NCBI RefSeq assembly: GCF_030548295.1
Contig: NZ_JAUOSB010000019.1
Location: forward strand, 1-49,712
Origin: Wenyingzhuangia sp. 2_MG-2023
GTDB taxonomy: Bacteria > Bacteroidota > Bacteroidia > Flavobacteriales > Flavobacteriaceae
Direction of reading: 5' to 3'
DNA: 49,712 nucleotides
Part shown: positions 16,301 to 24,005 of the stretch, piece by piece
Position numbering within the stretch: the stretch's first letter is position 1
Layout of the letters: every line of letters starts with the position of its first letter
Position numbers and translations under genes: made by a program
The notes under the pieces: model-generated
Seen by the model: the letters and a program-made list of their open reading frames with translations, nothing else
Databases searched by the model: none
Told to the model about the DNA's origin: nothing

Positions 16301-17347
16301 ATGAATAGAGTAGTGTATTTGTTTGGAATAGTAAGTGTGTTAGCTTTTGGAAGATGTAGCGATTCATCTAACGAAACATATGTACCACCAGGAAAAAGTG
16401 AACAATCCGAAGATGGAAACAATGAAGAATCACAAACTGAAGAAACTAATGATGGAATCTCTCCAACGTTTAACCAAAATCAAGATCCTAAAACAGAAAA
16501 TAAAAACTGGGTAAAAGTAGAAGAATTGTCTGATGAGTTTGATGGAGTACTACTAGATACAGACAAATGGTCACCTAACCCAGAATATTTATGGGGTAGT
16601 CAAGATAGAGGTTGGTATGGTTCTAATAGGTCTTTATTTGAACCAGAAAATGCTACTGTAGGTAGTGGAGCTTTAAATCTAGAAGGAGAAAAATTTAGTA
16701 GTCCTAAATATTCACCTCAAGACGATACAGAGACTCCTTCTAGTAGAAGATATGGAGGTGCTTATGTGTATGGAAAAACATTGGCAGAACCAGGTTATTA
16801 TATGGAGGCAAAAATGAGAGCAAGTAAAACGGCTATGTCTGCTGCTTTTTGGTTGATGTCGGAGCCTAAACCTTGTAAAGAAACTCCCAACGATGGAGAA
16901 CGTTCTGAGTTAGATATACAAGAATGTGTAGGAGTTTTAACGGGAGAATTGGGAGATGAATGGACTAAAGATGATTGGGCAGTAAGTTCTAATTGGGATC
17001 GTATTTTTCATTTCAATACGCATAGACATACTACATGGGAGTGCTATACGGGAGAGCAACAAACGGTTGGAGGAAAAATAAATTTTGATAAAAAAAACTC
17101 AGAGGAGTTTCATGTTTATGGAGCTTATTGGTATGCTGATGGTATGAGAGTTGATTTCTTTATAGATGGAGACTTTGTGAAATCTGTAACCCCAGCGGTA
17201 CAATTTACAGCTCCTTTGCGATTAATTATGTCTAGTAACTTTTATGATTGGATAGAAGAAACCACAGCAGACGAAATGGGTTTCAATCGACCTGTAGAAG
17301 ATCGTTATACTAAATTCGAATGGGTAAGAACATGGAAGTTGGAGTAA
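16301..17347 (+). CDS. Family GH16 glycoside hydrolase lipoprotein (agarase/porphyranase-like)
   Basis: A 348-residue lipoprotein: signal with lipobox LAFGRC (Cys19), then an acidic, Gln/Asn-rich linker to about residue 68. The GH16 jelly-roll begins at WVKVEELSDEFDG. The catalytic motif ERSELDIQE carries the nucleophile E203, D205 and the acid/base E208, in the agarase/carrageenase/porphyranase arrangement ExDxxE. Supporting segments are GYYMEAKMRASKTAMSAAFW before the active strand and FHFNTHRHTTW, WYADGMRVDFFIDG after it. Flavobacterial relatives cut algal galactans such as agar or porphyran; the exact substrate is not fixed by these motifs. It is not in a SusC/SusD polysaccharide locus. 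Confidence 0.88.
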   Translation: MNRVVYLFGIVSVLAFGRCSDSSNETYVPPGKSEQSEDGNNEESQTEETNDGISPTFNQNQDPKTENKNWVKVEELSDEFDGVLLDTDKWSPNPEYLWGSQDRGWYGSNRSLFEPENATVGSGALNLEGEKFSSPKYSPQDDTETPSSRRYGGAYVYGKTLAEPGYYMEAKMRASKTAMSAAFWLMSEPKPCKETPNDGERSELDIQECVGVLTGELGDEWTKDDWAVSSNWDRIFHFNTHRHTTWECYTGEQQTVGGKINFDKKNSEEFHVYGAYWYADGMRVDFFIDGDFVKSVTPAVQFTAPLRLIMSSNFYDWIEETTADEMGFNRPVEDRYTKFEWVRTWKLE

Positions 17348-17378
17348 GAACTTAGCAATAAGTCATAATTATAGCTAT

Positions 17379-17416
17379 AAGCCTTTTGTCTTAATGTAAA
17401 GATAAAAGGCTTTTTT
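17379..17416 (+). terminator. Terminator after the GH16 gene
   Basis: AAGCCTTTTGTCTT (17379-17392) pairs with AAGATAAAAGGCTT (17399-17412) with one G-U pair and a six-base loop, then a run of T. Confidence 0.85.
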
Positions 17417-17450
17417 CTTTTAGATTAAACCGTTGTTCATTCCAAAGTGT

Positions 17451-17458
17451 TATTTTTG
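17451..17458 (+). promoter_or_regulatory. Probable promoter of tgt, implying a leaderless mRNA
   Basis: TATTTTTG fits TAnnTTTG. It ends only five bases before the ATG at 17464, so a start site at the usual distance would fall on or next to the A of the start codon. A TTG lies at 17433-17435, with 15 bases between, a little short. Confidence 0.5.
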
Positions 17459-17463
17459 TCGCT

Positions 17464-18594
17464 ATGAAATTTAAGATTGAAGCATTAGATCCGCAAAGTA
17501 AAGCGAGAGCTGGAGAGATAACTACAGATCATGGAGTGATAGAAACTCCAATATTTATGCCTGTAGGTACGATGGGAACTGTAAAAGGAGTACATCAAAG
17601 AGAATTAAAAGAGGATATAAATCCAGATATTATATTAGGAAATACCTATCATTTGTATTTACGTCCTAAAACAGATGTGTTGGAAGCTGCTGGAGGCTTG
17701 CATAAATTCATGAATTGGGATCGTCCTATTTTAACAGATTCAGGAGGGTATCAAGTATATTCTTTATCTGGACGTAGAAAAATTAAGGAAGAAGGAGTTA
17801 AATTTAAGAGTCATATAGACGGTTCTTATCATTTCTTTTCACCAGAAAACGTGATGGAAATTCAACGAAAAATTGGAGCAGACATTATCATGGCTTTTGA
17901 TGAATGTACTCCATATCCTTGTGATTACAATTACGCAAAACGATCTATGCACATGACACATAGATGGTTGAATAGATGTATCAATCACCTAGAAAAAACA
18001 CCTTATCGTTACGATTATGCTCAAACGTTCTTTCCTATTGTACAAGGTAGTACGTATACGGATTTAAGAAAACAATCAGCAGAATACATTGCCAATGCAG
18101 GTGCAGAAGGAAACGCTATTGGAGGGCTATCAGTAGGAGAACCCGCTGAGGAAATGTATGCAATGACAGATGTGGTGTGTAGTATTTTACCAGAAGACAA
18201 ACCTAGGTATTTAATGGGAGTAGGAACACCTATTAATATTCTAGAAAACATTGCTTTGGGGGTGGATATGTTTGACTGTGTGATGCCAACTCGTAATGCA
18301 CGTAACGGAATGTTGTTTACTTCCGAAGGGCACATCAATATCAAGAATAAAAAATGGGAAGCTGATTTTTCTCCAGTAGATCCTGCGGGAATTACTTGGG
18401 TGGATACAGAATATTCCAAAGCATATTTACGTCATTTATTTATCTCTAATGAATTTTTAGGCAAGCAAATTGCTACCATACACAATCTAGGGTTTTATTT
18501 GTGGTTGGTCAGAGAGGCTAGAAAACACATTATCGCCGGAGACTTTAGAGAATGGAAAGACAAAATGGTGAAACAAATGGATAATAGATTGTAG
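17464..18594 (+). CDS. tgt: Queuine/preQ1 tRNA-guanine transglycosylase
   Basis: Exchanges guanine-34 for a queuosine precursor in tRNAs with GUN anticodons (Asn, Asp, His, Tyr). The 376 residues have the normal length and order: ETPIFMPVGTMGTVKGV, LGNTYHLYLRP, TDSGGYQVYS (D92 proton acceptor), AFDECTPYP (D146), VQGS, GGLSVGE and GVDMFDCVMPTRNARNG (catalytic Asp, D271 by alignment with known Tgt). The C-terminal zinc site, normally CxCxxC plus a distant His, is missing its cysteines: residues 306-315 read VDPAGITWVD, although YSKAYLRHL with the His follows. I believe this is common in Bacteroidetes. lptG follows after three bases, so they are co-transcribed. Confidence 0.95.
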   Translation: MKFKIEALDPQSKARAGEITTDHGVIETPIFMPVGTMGTVKGVHQRELKEDINPDIILGNTYHLYLRPKTDVLEAAGGLHKFMNWDRPILTDSGGYQVYSLSGRRKIKEEGVKFKSHIDGSYHFFSPENVMEIQRKIGADIIMAFDECTPYPCDYNYAKRSMHMTHRWLNRCINHLEKTPYRYDYAQTFFPIVQGSTYTDLRKQSAEYIANAGAEGNAIGGLSVGEPAEEMYAMTDVVCSILPEDKPRYLMGVGTPINILENIALGVDMFDCVMPTRNARNGMLFTSEGHINIKNKKWEADFSPVDPAGITWVDTEYSKAYLRHLFISNEFLGKQIATIHNLGFYLWLVREARKHIIAGDFREWKDKMVKQMDNRL

Positions 18595-18597
18595 GTT

Positions 18598-19689
18598 TTG
18601 AAAATTTTAGACAGATACATATTACTACGTTATTTAAAATCGGTGTTTTTTACACTGTTTATATTAATACCCATTGCGGTGGTAATAGATGTGTCAGAAA
18701 AGGTAGACAAGTTTTTAAGACACGATGATTTAGGTGTGCTAGAAATTGTAAAAGATTACTACGTTAATTTTGTTATTTATTACGGAAATACTTTTTTACC
18801 CTTAGCTACTTTTATAGCCTGTATCATGTTTACGTCTAAATTAGCAAGCAATACAGAAATTATAGCAATTAGTAGTGCCAATATTTCGTTTACTAGGTTT
18901 TTAAGACCTTTTTTTATAGGGGCTACAATTTTAGCAGTTATAGCACTGTTTATGAATCATTTTGTGGTGCCTAAAGGAAACAATACCAAATATAATTTTG
19001 AACAGAAATATTTAAAAAGACAGTCAGATGATGTCAATTATGTAAGGAACTTTAACTTACAGTTGAACGATAGTGCTAAAATCTACATCAAAAGTTTTAG
19101 TCTGCAAAATAATAAAGGATATAACTTTTCGTATGCTGAATTTCATGAAACTAAATTGAGATACAGATTGGTTGCAGACAATGTAAAGTGGGATGAAATC
19201 AACAAAGTATTTATATTAGGTAAATACAAAGAACGATTTGTGTTAAACGATAGAGATTCTATAACCAACGGAAAAGAGAAGAAAATGGCATTGGATTTTA
19301 CTCCTGATGATTTGATTACTTCTGGACACAAATCAATGGAAATGACTTCGGACAAACTCTATGAATTTATTAAAAAAGCAGAAAAAAGAGGAGTGAAAAA
19401 TTTAAACACATATTATGTTGAATTGTACCAGAGAACCAGTCTGCCTATTTCATCATACATTTTAACATTGATAGCTGTTTCTTTGGCTGCTCGTAAAAAA
19501 AGAGGAGGAGTTGGAGTAAATCTAGCTGTGGGAATTGCACTGATGTTTATTTATGTGTTTTTTATGAAAGTTGCAAAAGTATTAGGTTCTGCTCCCAATT
19601 CAAATGCTATTTTTATGGCTTGGTTGCCAAATATTATTTTTGCAGCAATAGCCATTTACTTTTATTTGAAAGAAAAAAATCAAGGATAA
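18598..19689 (+). CDS. lptG: LptG-type LPS export permease (YjgP/YjgQ family)
   Basis: Inner-membrane subunit of the ABC machine that lifts lipopolysaccharide from the inner membrane onto the Lpt bridge. The 363 residues begin MKILDRYILLRYLKSVFFTL, the classic start of the family, and have three N-terminal membrane helices, a soluble periplasmic beta-jellyroll of about 150 residues (about 130-270), and three C-terminal helices (YQRTSLPISSYILTLIAVSL, LAVGIALMFIYVFF, AWLPNIIFAAIAIYFYL). The start codon is TTG at 18598, which is the only choice that keeps the conserved N-terminus. It starts three bases after tgt and is followed by glmM after 19 bases, giving a tgt-lptG-glmM unit. LptF is not in the window. 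Confidence 0.9.
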   Translation: MKILDRYILLRYLKSVFFTLFILIPIAVVIDVSEKVDKFLRHDDLGVLEIVKDYYVNFVIYYGNTFLPLATFIACIMFTSKLASNTEIIAISSANISFTRFLRPFFIGATILAVIALFMNHFVVPKGNNTKYNFEQKYLKRQSDDVNYVRNFNLQLNDSAKIYIKSFSLQNNKGYNFSYAEFHETKLRYRLVADNVKWDEINKVFILGKYKERFVLNDRDSITNGKEKKMALDFTPDDLITSGHKSMEMTSDKLYEFIKKAEKRGVKNLNTYYVELYQRTSLPISSYILTLIAVSLAARKKRGGVGVNLAVGIALMFIYVFFMKVAKVLGSAPNSNAIFMAWLPNIIFAAIAIYFYLKEKNQG

Positions 19690-19708
19690 AACTACAAAAC
19701 AATAAGCT

Positions 19709-21103
19709 ATGTCATTAATCAAATCAATTTCAGGAATCAGAGGTACTATTGGAGGTGAGGTTGGAGAAAATTTAACGCCCTTAGATGCAGTAAAATTTGC
19801 AGCTGCTTATGGTACTTGGCTTAAAGAACGAAATTCTGGAGTAACAGAACTAAATGTTGTTGTGGGTAGAGATGCCCGTATATCTGGTGCTATGATCAGT
19901 AGTTTGGTAACCAATACATTGATAGGATTGGGAATCAATGTGATTGATTTAGGATTGTCTACAACACCAACTGTAGAAGTAGCAGTTCCTTTGGAAAAAG
20001 CACATGGAGGAATTATTTTAACAGCATCGCACAATCCAAAACAATGGAATGCGTTGAAGTTGTTGAATGAAAGAGGGGAGTTCTTAAATGGTGAAGACGG
20101 AAAAGAAATTTTAGAGTTTGCAGAAAAAGATGCCTTCTTGTTTGCTGAGGTAGATGATTTGGGAACTTATAAAGAAGACAATTCTTATGTAGAAAAACAC
20201 ATTCAAGAAGTTTTGAATTTGGAATTGGTAGATACAGAAGCTGTTAAAAATGCTGGTTTCAAAGTGGTGTTGGATGCGGTAAATTCTACAGGTGGAATTT
20301 TCATTCCAGCTTTGTTAGAGAAAATGGGAGTAACATGTGTAAAGTTGTACTGTGAGCCTAACGGGCAATTCCCTCACAATCCAGAACCGTTAAAAGAACA
20401 TTTGGGAGATATTGCTGCTTTGGTGGTAAAAGAAAAAGCAGATTTTGGAATTGTGGTAGACCCAGATGTAGATAGATTGGCTTTAATTAGCGAAGATGGT
20501 TCTATGTTTGGTGAAGAATATACCTTGGTTGCTTGTGCAGATTATGTGTTGGGACAGTTAGGAGGAGGAAATACAGTTTCTAATTTATCATCGTCTAGAG
20601 CATTGAGAGATGTTACAGAAAAACATGGAGGAATTTATACAGCTAGTGCCGTTGGAGAGGTAAATGTAGTAACTGCCATGAAAGAAACCAATACGGTAAT
20701 TGGAGGTGAAGGAAATGGAGGGATTATATATCCAGAATCTCATTACGGACGTGATTCATTGGTGGGAGTAGCTTTGTTTTTATCTCATTTAGCTAAGAGT
20801 GGTAAATCTTGTAAAGAATTGCGCGATTCTTATCCTGCGTATTACATGAGTAAAAATAAAATTCAGTTGACACCAACTTTGGATGTGGATGGAATTTTAG
20901 CGGCTATGGCAGAAAAATATAAAGAAGAAAAGGTAAATACAATTGATGGTGTAAAAGTAGATTTTGCAGACGAATGGTTGCATTTGCGTAAATCTAATAC
21001 AGAACCAATTATTAGAATTTATACAGAGAGTGGTTCTCAAGAAACTGCGGATGCTTTGGCATTAAGAGCAATTGAAGAAATTAAAGAAATTGCTGGATTG
21101 TAG
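19709..21103 (+). CDS. glmM: Phosphoglucosamine mutase (phosphohexomutase family)
   Basis: Converts glucosamine-6-phosphate to glucosamine-1-phosphate for peptidoglycan and LPS precursors. The 464-residue protein has the four-domain alpha-D-phosphohexomutase layout: N-terminal SISGIRGTIGG, the phosphoserine loop TASHNP with S107, the metal loop DPDVDRLAL, the sugar-binding GGEGNGG and the phosphate-binding loop RKSNTEPIIRIYTES near the end. Bacteroidetes GlmM proteins have this form; phosphomannomutase activity cannot be excluded from sequence. It is the last gene of the tgt-lptG-glmM run and is closed by the strong hairpin at 21212-21250. Confidence 0.85.
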   Translation: MSLIKSISGIRGTIGGEVGENLTPLDAVKFAAAYGTWLKERNSGVTELNVVVGRDARISGAMISSLVTNTLIGLGINVIDLGLSTTPTVEVAVPLEKAHGGIILTASHNPKQWNALKLLNERGEFLNGEDGKEILEFAEKDAFLFAEVDDLGTYKEDNSYVEKHIQEVLNLELVDTEAVKNAGFKVVLDAVNSTGGIFIPALLEKMGVTCVKLYCEPNGQFPHNPEPLKEHLGDIAALVVKEKADFGIVVDPDVDRLALISEDGSMFGEEYTLVACADYVLGQLGGGNTVSNLSSSRALRDVTEKHGGIYTASAVGEVNVVTAMKETNTVIGGEGNGGIIYPESHYGRDSLVGVALFLSHLAKSGKSCKELRDSYPAYYMSKNKIQLTPTLDVDGILAAMAEKYKEEKVNTIDGVKVDFADEWLHLRKSNTEPIIRIYTESGSQETADALALRAIEEIKEIAGL

Positions 21104-21137
21104 TAACTTATATATTGAGTTTGTTGGTATACATACG

Positions 21138-21160
21138 GTCATCGAGCGCAGACGAGATGG
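21138..21160. repeat. Probable degenerate copy of a dispersed Bacteroidetes hairpin repeat
   Basis: The text GTCATCGAGCGCAGACGAGA resembles a short imperfect palindrome (roughly GTCATTTCGAGCGCAGTCGAG) that I remember as common between genes in Bacteroidetes genomes. It lies between glmM and its terminator and has higher GC than its surroundings. Only one copy is in the window, so the repeat status rests on memory. Confidence 0.4.
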
Positions 21161-21211
21161 ATTATCTATCAGAACCATTAAAACAAAGCTCAATCATCAT
21201 TAGAAAACACA

Positions 21212-21250
21212 ACATAAAAAGTCCGAGAAAATCTCTCGGACTTTTTATGT
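21212..21250. terminator. Strong terminator between glmM and the DEAD-box helicase
   Basis: A perfect 17-bp inverted repeat (21212-21228 and 21234-21250) with a five-base loop, GC-rich in the centre and with A- and T-runs outside. It closes the glmM transcript. The helicase reading frame runs through it without a stop, but the helicase promoter lies after it. Confidence 0.92.
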
Positions 21251-21260
21251 TTATAAGTAG

Positions 21261-21268
21261 TACCTTTG
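21261..21268 (+). promoter_or_regulatory. Probable promoter of the DEAD-box helicase gene
   Basis: TACCTTTG is an exact TAnnTTTG match just after the terminator. It puts the start of transcription near 21274, which excludes all upstream start codons of the open frame. Confidence 0.55.
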
Positions 21269-21291
21269 TGGTGAAATTAAATAGTAAAATT

Positions 21292-22410
21292 TTGAAAAAT
21301 TTTAAAGAATTAGGAGTTTCTGACGATTTTATACAATCGATGAAAGAAATGGGAGTAAAAACACCTACGGAAATTCAGTATCGCTCTATTCCAAAATTGT
21401 TAGAAGGACAAATAGATTATATAGGTAAGGCACAAACAGGAACAGGGAAAACCATTGCGTTTGGATTGCCGTTGCTGCAAAAAATCAACCCGAAGAAAAA
21501 TGAAATTCAAGCTTTGGTTTTGGCTCCAACAAGGGAGTTGGCTCAGCAAATTAAAAAGCAGTTGTTTAAATTGACCAAATATACTCCAGATAAAATCTTT
21601 TGTGAAGCTGTATATGGTGGAGAAAAAATTGACATTCAGATTGGGAATTTAGAAAGAACTACACATGTTGTGGTGGCAACTCCAGGTCGTTTGTGTGATT
21701 TGTTAGATAGAGCTGCTATTGATATTAGCAACATAAAAACCTTGGTTTTAGATGAGGCTGATGAAATGTTGAGTATGGGGTTTTTGCCAGATTTGAATAG
21801 AATTTTAAAATATTCTACAGCTTCTAAAAACACGTGGTTGTTTTCTGCTACCTTTCCAAATGCATTGAATAGTTTGGTGAAAACCTATATGAAAGATCCA
21901 GTTCGTGTGGAAGTTGAAGCAGATCAATTAGTTAATGAAAACATTTCTCACAAGTTTATTACCACTACTTTAGGACAGAAATTAGATGTTCTAGTTAGTT
22001 TTGTTGAGAGTAGAGGAATGGAAAAAGGAATAGTTTTTTGTAAAACCAAATTAGGAGCTCAGAAGTTAAAAGAAGAATTGTCTGAAGAAGGTTTTTCTGT
22101 AGTTGCTCTAGAAGGTGATATGGGACAAAGAGATCGCGAAAAATCATTACGTTCGTTTAAAAACGGAGCTAGTCAATTATTGGTTTGTACCGATGTTGCT
22201 GCAAGAGGAATTGATGTGCCTAATGTGAATTTTGTAATTCATTATCAGTTGCCAGAAAACACAGAGTACTTTGTACACCGTAGTGGTAGAACTGCCAGAG
22301 GGGGGAACAAAGGATTGTCTTTAGCCATCGTTTTGTCTAAAGAATTAGAACAATTACAAGCCTTACAAAAGGAATTCAAGATTCATTTTGGAAAGTTCAC
22401 AATAGCTTAA
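21292..22410 (+). CDS. DEAD-box RNA helicase
   Basis: ATP-dependent RNA helicase. The frame is open back to 21115, but that stretch crosses a 17-bp terminator and the promoter box, so I place the start at the TTG at 21292, giving (M)KNFKELGVSDDF, the usual start of these proteins, and 372 residues; GTG at 21271 is the alternative. All core motifs are present: Q-motif with PTEIQ, AQTGTGKT (I), PTRELA (Ia), TPGR, LDEADEML (II), SAT (III), and the C-terminal VCTDVAARGID with HRSGRTARGG (V and VI). It lacks the long basic tail of RhlE or DeaD types, so it is a minimal-core helicase. No partner gene indicates its RNA target. Confidence 0.9.
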   Translation: MKNFKELGVSDDFIQSMKEMGVKTPTEIQYRSIPKLLEGQIDYIGKAQTGTGKTIAFGLPLLQKINPKKNEIQALVLAPTRELAQQIKKQLFKLTKYTPDKIFCEAVYGGEKIDIQIGNLERTTHVVVATPGRLCDLLDRAAIDISNIKTLVLDEADEMLSMGFLPDLNRILKYSTASKNTWLFSATFPNALNSLVKTYMKDPVRVEVEADQLVNENISHKFITTTLGQKLDVLVSFVESRGMEKGIVFCKTKLGAQKLKEELSEEGFSVVALEGDMGQRDREKSLRSFKNGASQLLVCTDVAARGIDVPNVNFVIHYQLPENTEYFVHRSGRTARGGNKGLSLAIVLSKELEQLQALQKEFKIHFGKFTIA

Positions 22411-22419
22411 ATTGAAAAT

Positions 22420-22450
22420 AAAAAAACCAACTCATTGAGTTGGTTTTTTT
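22420..22450. terminator. Bidirectional terminator between the helicase gene and mqo
   Basis: The arm at 22420-22433 (A-run plus CCAACTC) pairs with the arm at 22437-22450 (GAGTTGG plus T-run) around ATT. It serves both convergent genes. Confidence 0.9.
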
Positions 22451-22471
22451 ATTTATATGTATTTTCTATAA

Positions 22472-23830
22472 TTAATTAAAACATTTTTCAACAACTGTTT
22501 TCATTACGGAATAAGAAGTAGAAGCTCCAGGAGAAGCTCCTAACAAAGCTGCAATAGTTTTGTCTTTTGATACAATAACCTCTGTACCAAATTCTAGTTT
22601 TCCAAATCCTTTAGCGCTCTTTTTGATAATCTGAACACGTTGCCCTGCAACTACAACTTTCCAGTCTTCGTCTTTTGCTTCAGGATAAAATTCACGAAGC
22701 ATTTCCATTCGATCTTCAAATTTTAAGCTTACTTGTTTTACCAAATATCCAACCAAAGGTAGGTTGTGATAACCTGCACCTAGCAAACTCATAATGTTGT
22801 CAAACTCTACTGATTTTGGCAAATCAAAATAAGATCCGTGTTTTAAAAACTTGGTTGTAAAACCTGCATATGGTCCAAAAAGTAACTCTTTTCTACCATT
22901 AATCACTCTTGTATCCATGTGTGGAACAGACATTGGTGGTGCACCTTTTTTAGCTTTACCGTAAACTTTTGCTTGGTGTTGTTCAATAATTTCTGGATTG
23001 GTACAACGCAACCACAAACCACTAATAGGAAAACCTCCATATCCTCTGGCTTCTCTTATGTTAGATTTTTCTAAAAGAGACAACGCTCCACCACCAGCAC
23101 CAATAAACAAGTAATTGGAAACCATTTTCCAGTGCTTACCTACATTTTGACCTTTTACAGTTAATAACCAACGTTTGTTGTCTGTTTTTTGAAGATTGAT
23201 AACATTGCTATTTTTAATCAATTGAATATTGGGTTGTTTTTCTAAATAGCGAAAAATCTGCTCAGCTATTTCTCCAAAATTCACATCGTATCCGTCTTTT
23301 ATATAAGTAGCAGCAATCTTAGACCTTTTGTTACGACCTTTTACCATCAAAGGAACCCATTCTGCAATCTTTTCTCTATCTGTAGAGAAAAGCATGTCCT
23401 TAAAATATTCGGTTTCTTTTAAAACGTTCCATCTTCTTTCTAAAAAATCAACATCTCTTTTTCCTTCAACAAAACTGATGTGAGGAACAGAAGATATACA
23501 TTTAGATAAATTATGAATGTAGCCTTTTTCAGCACAATTTTTCCAAAAATCAAGTGTTTCGTGGAATTGCTCCGCTGTTTTTAAAGCTTTTTCAGGATTC
23601 ACAATACCATTCTTTTCAGGAGTATAATTTAGTTCACAATTTCCTGAGTGTCCTGTACCTGCATTGTTCCATGCCTCTGAACTTTCTTCGGCAACCTTTG
23701 GAAGTTTTTCAATAATTGTAATTTTTTTACCAGGGAACTTTTCGTAAAGTAATATTGCCAAAGTGGCACTCATAATTCCTCCACCAATCAATACAAACTC
23801 AGAGTGTTTTATTGCTGTAATTCTAGCCAT
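22472..23830 (-). CDS. mqo: Malate:quinone oxidoreductase
   Basis: Membrane-associated FAD enzyme that oxidises malate to oxaloacetate and passes electrons to the quinone pool, here menaquinone. FAD-binding GGGIMSATLA begins at residue 16; EESSEAWNNAGTGHSGNCEL and NYTPEKNGIV form the family signature near residues 48-75. The C-terminal GQRVQIIKKSAKG and LGASPGASTSYSVM are also diagnostic. At 452 residues it is shorter than many Mqo proteins (about 490-500) but has no obvious gap. It is a single gene with a TACCTTTG promoter box. It links the TCA cycle (see sucAB) to respiration. Confidence 0.93.
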   Translation of the reverse strand: MARITAIKHSEFVLIGGGIMSATLAILLYEKFPGKKITIIEKLPKVAEESSEAWNNAGTGHSGNCELNYTPEKNGIVNPEKALKTAEQFHETLDFWKNCAEKGYIHNLSKCISSVPHISFVEGKRDVDFLERRWNVLKETEYFKDMLFSTDREKIAEWVPLMVKGRNKRSKIAATYIKDGYDVNFGEIAEQIFRYLEKQPNIQLIKNSNVINLQKTDNKRWLLTVKGQNVGKHWKMVSNYLFIGAGGGALSLLEKSNIREARGYGGFPISGLWLRCTNPEIIEQHQAKVYGKAKKGAPPMSVPHMDTRVINGRKELLFGPYAGFTTKFLKHGSYFDLPKSVEFDNIMSLLGAGYHNLPLVGYLVKQVSLKFEDRMEMLREFYPEAKDEDWKVVVAGQRVQIIKKSAKGFGKLEFGTEVIVSKDKTIAALLGASPGASTSYSVMKTVVEKCFN

Positions 23831-23866
23831 TGTGGAAATTTATTAGTTGTTTTTTGTTGTTCACGA

Positions 23867-23874
23867 CAAAGGTA
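23867..23874 (-). promoter_or_regulatory. Probable promoter of mqo
   Basis: The minus strand reads TACCTTTG, an exact TAnnTTTG match, 36 bases before the mqo ATG. Confidence 0.55.
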
Positions 23875-23966
23875 ATAGATTATAACAACATAAAAACTCT
23901 TTAAAGCGGGTAAGATGCTTGTCTTGTGGGAATAATATAAAAATTTAACAAGTGAGTAATTTCATT

Positions 23967-24001
23967 AAAAAAATCCCAACTTATTAAATTGGGATTTTTT
24001 T
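23967..24001 (-). terminator. Terminator of the catalase gene
   Basis: AAAAAAATCCCAA (23967-23979) pairs with TTGGGATTTTTTT (23989-24001) around a nine-base loop, just after the catalase stop codon. Confidence 0.85.
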
Positions 24002-24005
24002 AGAT

